The translations under genes and the position numbers were made by a program. Positions 62,966 to 64,000 of a DNA stretch of 64,000 nucleotides are shown here, piece by piece. The stretch is taken from positions 3,257,501 through 3,321,500 of the forward strand of contig NZ_CP015423.1 in the NCBI RefSeq assembly GCF_001719045.1. The letters are read 5' to 3'. The notes under the pieces are model-generated. The model made no database searches. It was not told where the DNA came from and saw nothing but the letters and a program-made list of their open reading frames with translations. The DNA comes from Paenibacillus polymyxa. GTDB taxonomy: Bacteria; Bacillota; Bacilli; Paenibacillales; Paenibacillaceae. Position 1 is the stretch's first letter; each line of letters starts with the position of its first letter.

Positions 62966-64000
62966 ATGACATGCAGCAATTGCAGCATCATATTACCTAT
63001 TAAGGATCAAGGATTTCTCAGAATTAGGCATTCCAGGGTGTCGCTTACTCCAGCATTAGATGGTTTGGGTATGCTATCGGAACAAATGAAGCAGGAACAT
63101 GAGCGTGAGGGTGGCATAGAGTTTCGCTATGACAGCCGTTCAGAGCTGGAACAGCTGGTTAACGGACTGGCTCGTCTGCCGAAGGAATACTTGAACCATA
63201 TGCAAATTGTGGTGACCGGCTTGCATCATGTCGAAGGATATGAGGACTGGCTTTTATTTAGTCAATTGCAAGCCAGACTGCAACATCCGGATATCGTGAA
63301 TATCATTAAGGATCAAAGTTTTTCCAGCCATATGCAACCTATTGTTGACCATAAGTTGGATATTATCGGGTTTGAGTTTTTACTGCGTCCGTCACATGCG
63401 GAGAGACCATTTCAGCCGTTACGACTGTTTGAAATCGCCCGTGAAGCTGGTTTGCATGCTCATCTGGATCGCTCGGCTCGTATTTCCGCTATTGAAAAAA
63501 GTGCAACATGCCTTCCGGCGGGAATTAAACGTTTTATTAACTTTCTCCCTTCGACCATTTATAATCCGGCTTATTGCTTGAATCACACCTTTGAGACGAT
63601 TGATCAGTTATCCATGAATACGAAGGATTTTGTATTTGAGGTCGTAGAAACGGAAGAAATAGACGACCTTAATTTTTTGCATCATATCTTTGATCAATAT
63701 CGTAATCGAGGAGTTTCGGTAGCCCTGGACGATGTGGGGGCAGGTTATTCTACGACAGAGCTTATGAATTGCCTTCAGCCGGATTATGTTAAAATTGACC
63801 GCAGTATAATTGACGGCTGTCATAGTAACAGTGATCAGAAGCGGCAAATTACAGGGATTGTAGAATCGGCTTTTCGTTTTGGAGGCCAAGTGTTGGCTGA
63901 AGGCGTAGAGCAGATGAAGGATTTTGAATTTTGTCGTGAAGCAGGTGTATCACTGGCTCAGGGTTATTTGTTTGGCAAGCCGGAGCCCGGTCCGCCCTCT
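62966..64000 (+). CDS. EAL-domain cyclic-di-GMP phosphodiesterase, partial (cut by window end)
   Basis: An open frame of 345 codons with no stop before the window ends, so the C-terminus is missing. ATG 62966 has GAGGAGG upstream. The N-terminal part of about 115 residues (starting MTCSNCS) is unassigned. The EAL domain follows: MQPIVDHKLDIIGFEFLLRP (EFL in place of EAL, with Glu kept), NFLPSTIYNP, EVVETEEID, LDDVGAGYS, PDYVKIDRS, LAEGVEQ and QGYLFGKP. All catalytic Asp, Glu, Asn and Lys positions appear present, so it is probably an active phosphodiesterase. Confidence 0.88.
   Translation, partial: MTCSNCSIILPIKDQGFLRIRHSRVSLTPALDGLGMLSEQMKQEHEREGGIEFRYDSRSELEQLVNGLARLPKEYLNHMQIVVTGLHHVEGYEDWLLFSQLQARLQHPDIVNIIKDQSFSSHMQPIVDHKLDIIGFEFLLRPSHAERPFQPLRLFEIAREAGLHAHLDRSARISAIEKSATCLPAGIKRFINFLPSTIYNPAYCLNHTFETIDQLSMNTKDFVFEVVETEEIDDLNFLHHIFDQYRNRGVSVALDDVGAGYSTTELMNCLQPDYVKIDRSIIDGCHSNSDQKRQITGIVESAFRFGGQVLAEGVEQMKDFEFCREAGVSLAQGYLFGKPEPGPPS

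Overview
The window looks like a chromosomal segment of a Paenibacillus close to P. polymyxa. The reasons are the mix of YesM/YesN sugar-uptake regulation, an sdaAB-sdaAA pair, csoR-copZ-copA, ycnJ-ycnI, many AGGAGG-type ribosome binding sites, frequent TTG starts, moderate GC content and long intrinsic terminators. The species call is inference; the gram-positive Bacillales assignment is strong. No prophage, insertion sequence, CRISPR array or tRNA gene was seen. Most of the window is ordinary transport, regulation and surface biology, with several RNA switches.

Layout: 1-2376 holds the 3' part of a 23S rRNA gene and a complete 5S rRNA gene. Behind it, on the minus strand, sits a very short gene (52 codons) with a near-perfect Fur box in its leader. 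3008-9289 is a carbohydrate ABC transporter (binding protein and two permeases) followed by its YesM/YesN-type two-component system. 9363-13266 is a bsdA / bsdBCD-yclD locus for phenolic-acid decarboxylation. 13583-15919 encodes a secreted protein of nine Ig-like repeats. 15991-17894 is L-serine deaminase (sdaAB-sdaAA, minus strand) behind a tandem glycine riboswitch. 18112-19710 encodes a secreted protein with an OB-fold (YhcR-like) domain. 20036-25754 is a peptide/nickel-type ABC transporter (D-F-B-C-A order), with a LysR gene behind it whose start codon appears to be ACG. 26786-29813 is a glnQHMP-type polar amino acid transporter. 30678-35047 is a sortase and its probable LPQTG-anchored adhesin.

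Further on: an AraC regulator, a DUF445 membrane protein, a pyrimidine-dimer-glycosylase-like protein, a divergent HypR/HypO-like redox pair (38625-39872), and a secreted copper-amine-oxidase-N plus GH18 protein. ycnJ-ycnI (copper uptake) lies at 41438-43937. A possible signalling group lies at 44192-46918: a membrane GGDEF/HD-GYP protein, a 31-residue hydrophobic peptide and a DUF5317 membrane protein. Then come a Bcr/CflA exporter, an ECF-type sigma factor with its probable DUF3600 anti-sigma partner, and the csoR-copZ-copA copper efflux locus with two visible CsoR operators. An NfrA-like nitroreductase follows. The thiamin-precursor (HMP-type) ABC operon (55003-59727) has a TPP riboswitch, a DUF77 thiamin-binding protein, a TatD-family hydrolase and a pair of large palindromes. 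The window ends with a PNPOx-fold protein, a secreted 5'-nucleotidase and the first 345 codons of an EAL-domain protein cut by the window edge.

Functionally, copper is handled at two loci (uptake ycnJI, efflux csoR-copZA). Cyclic-di-GMP turnover appears twice (GGDEF/HD-GYP and EAL). Three metabolic or uptake operons carry visible RNA or operator control (glycine, TPP, CsoR). The least explained items are the Fur-box micro-gene at 2555-2713, the hydrophobic peptide at 46195-46290 and the nested palindromes at 57981-58276.
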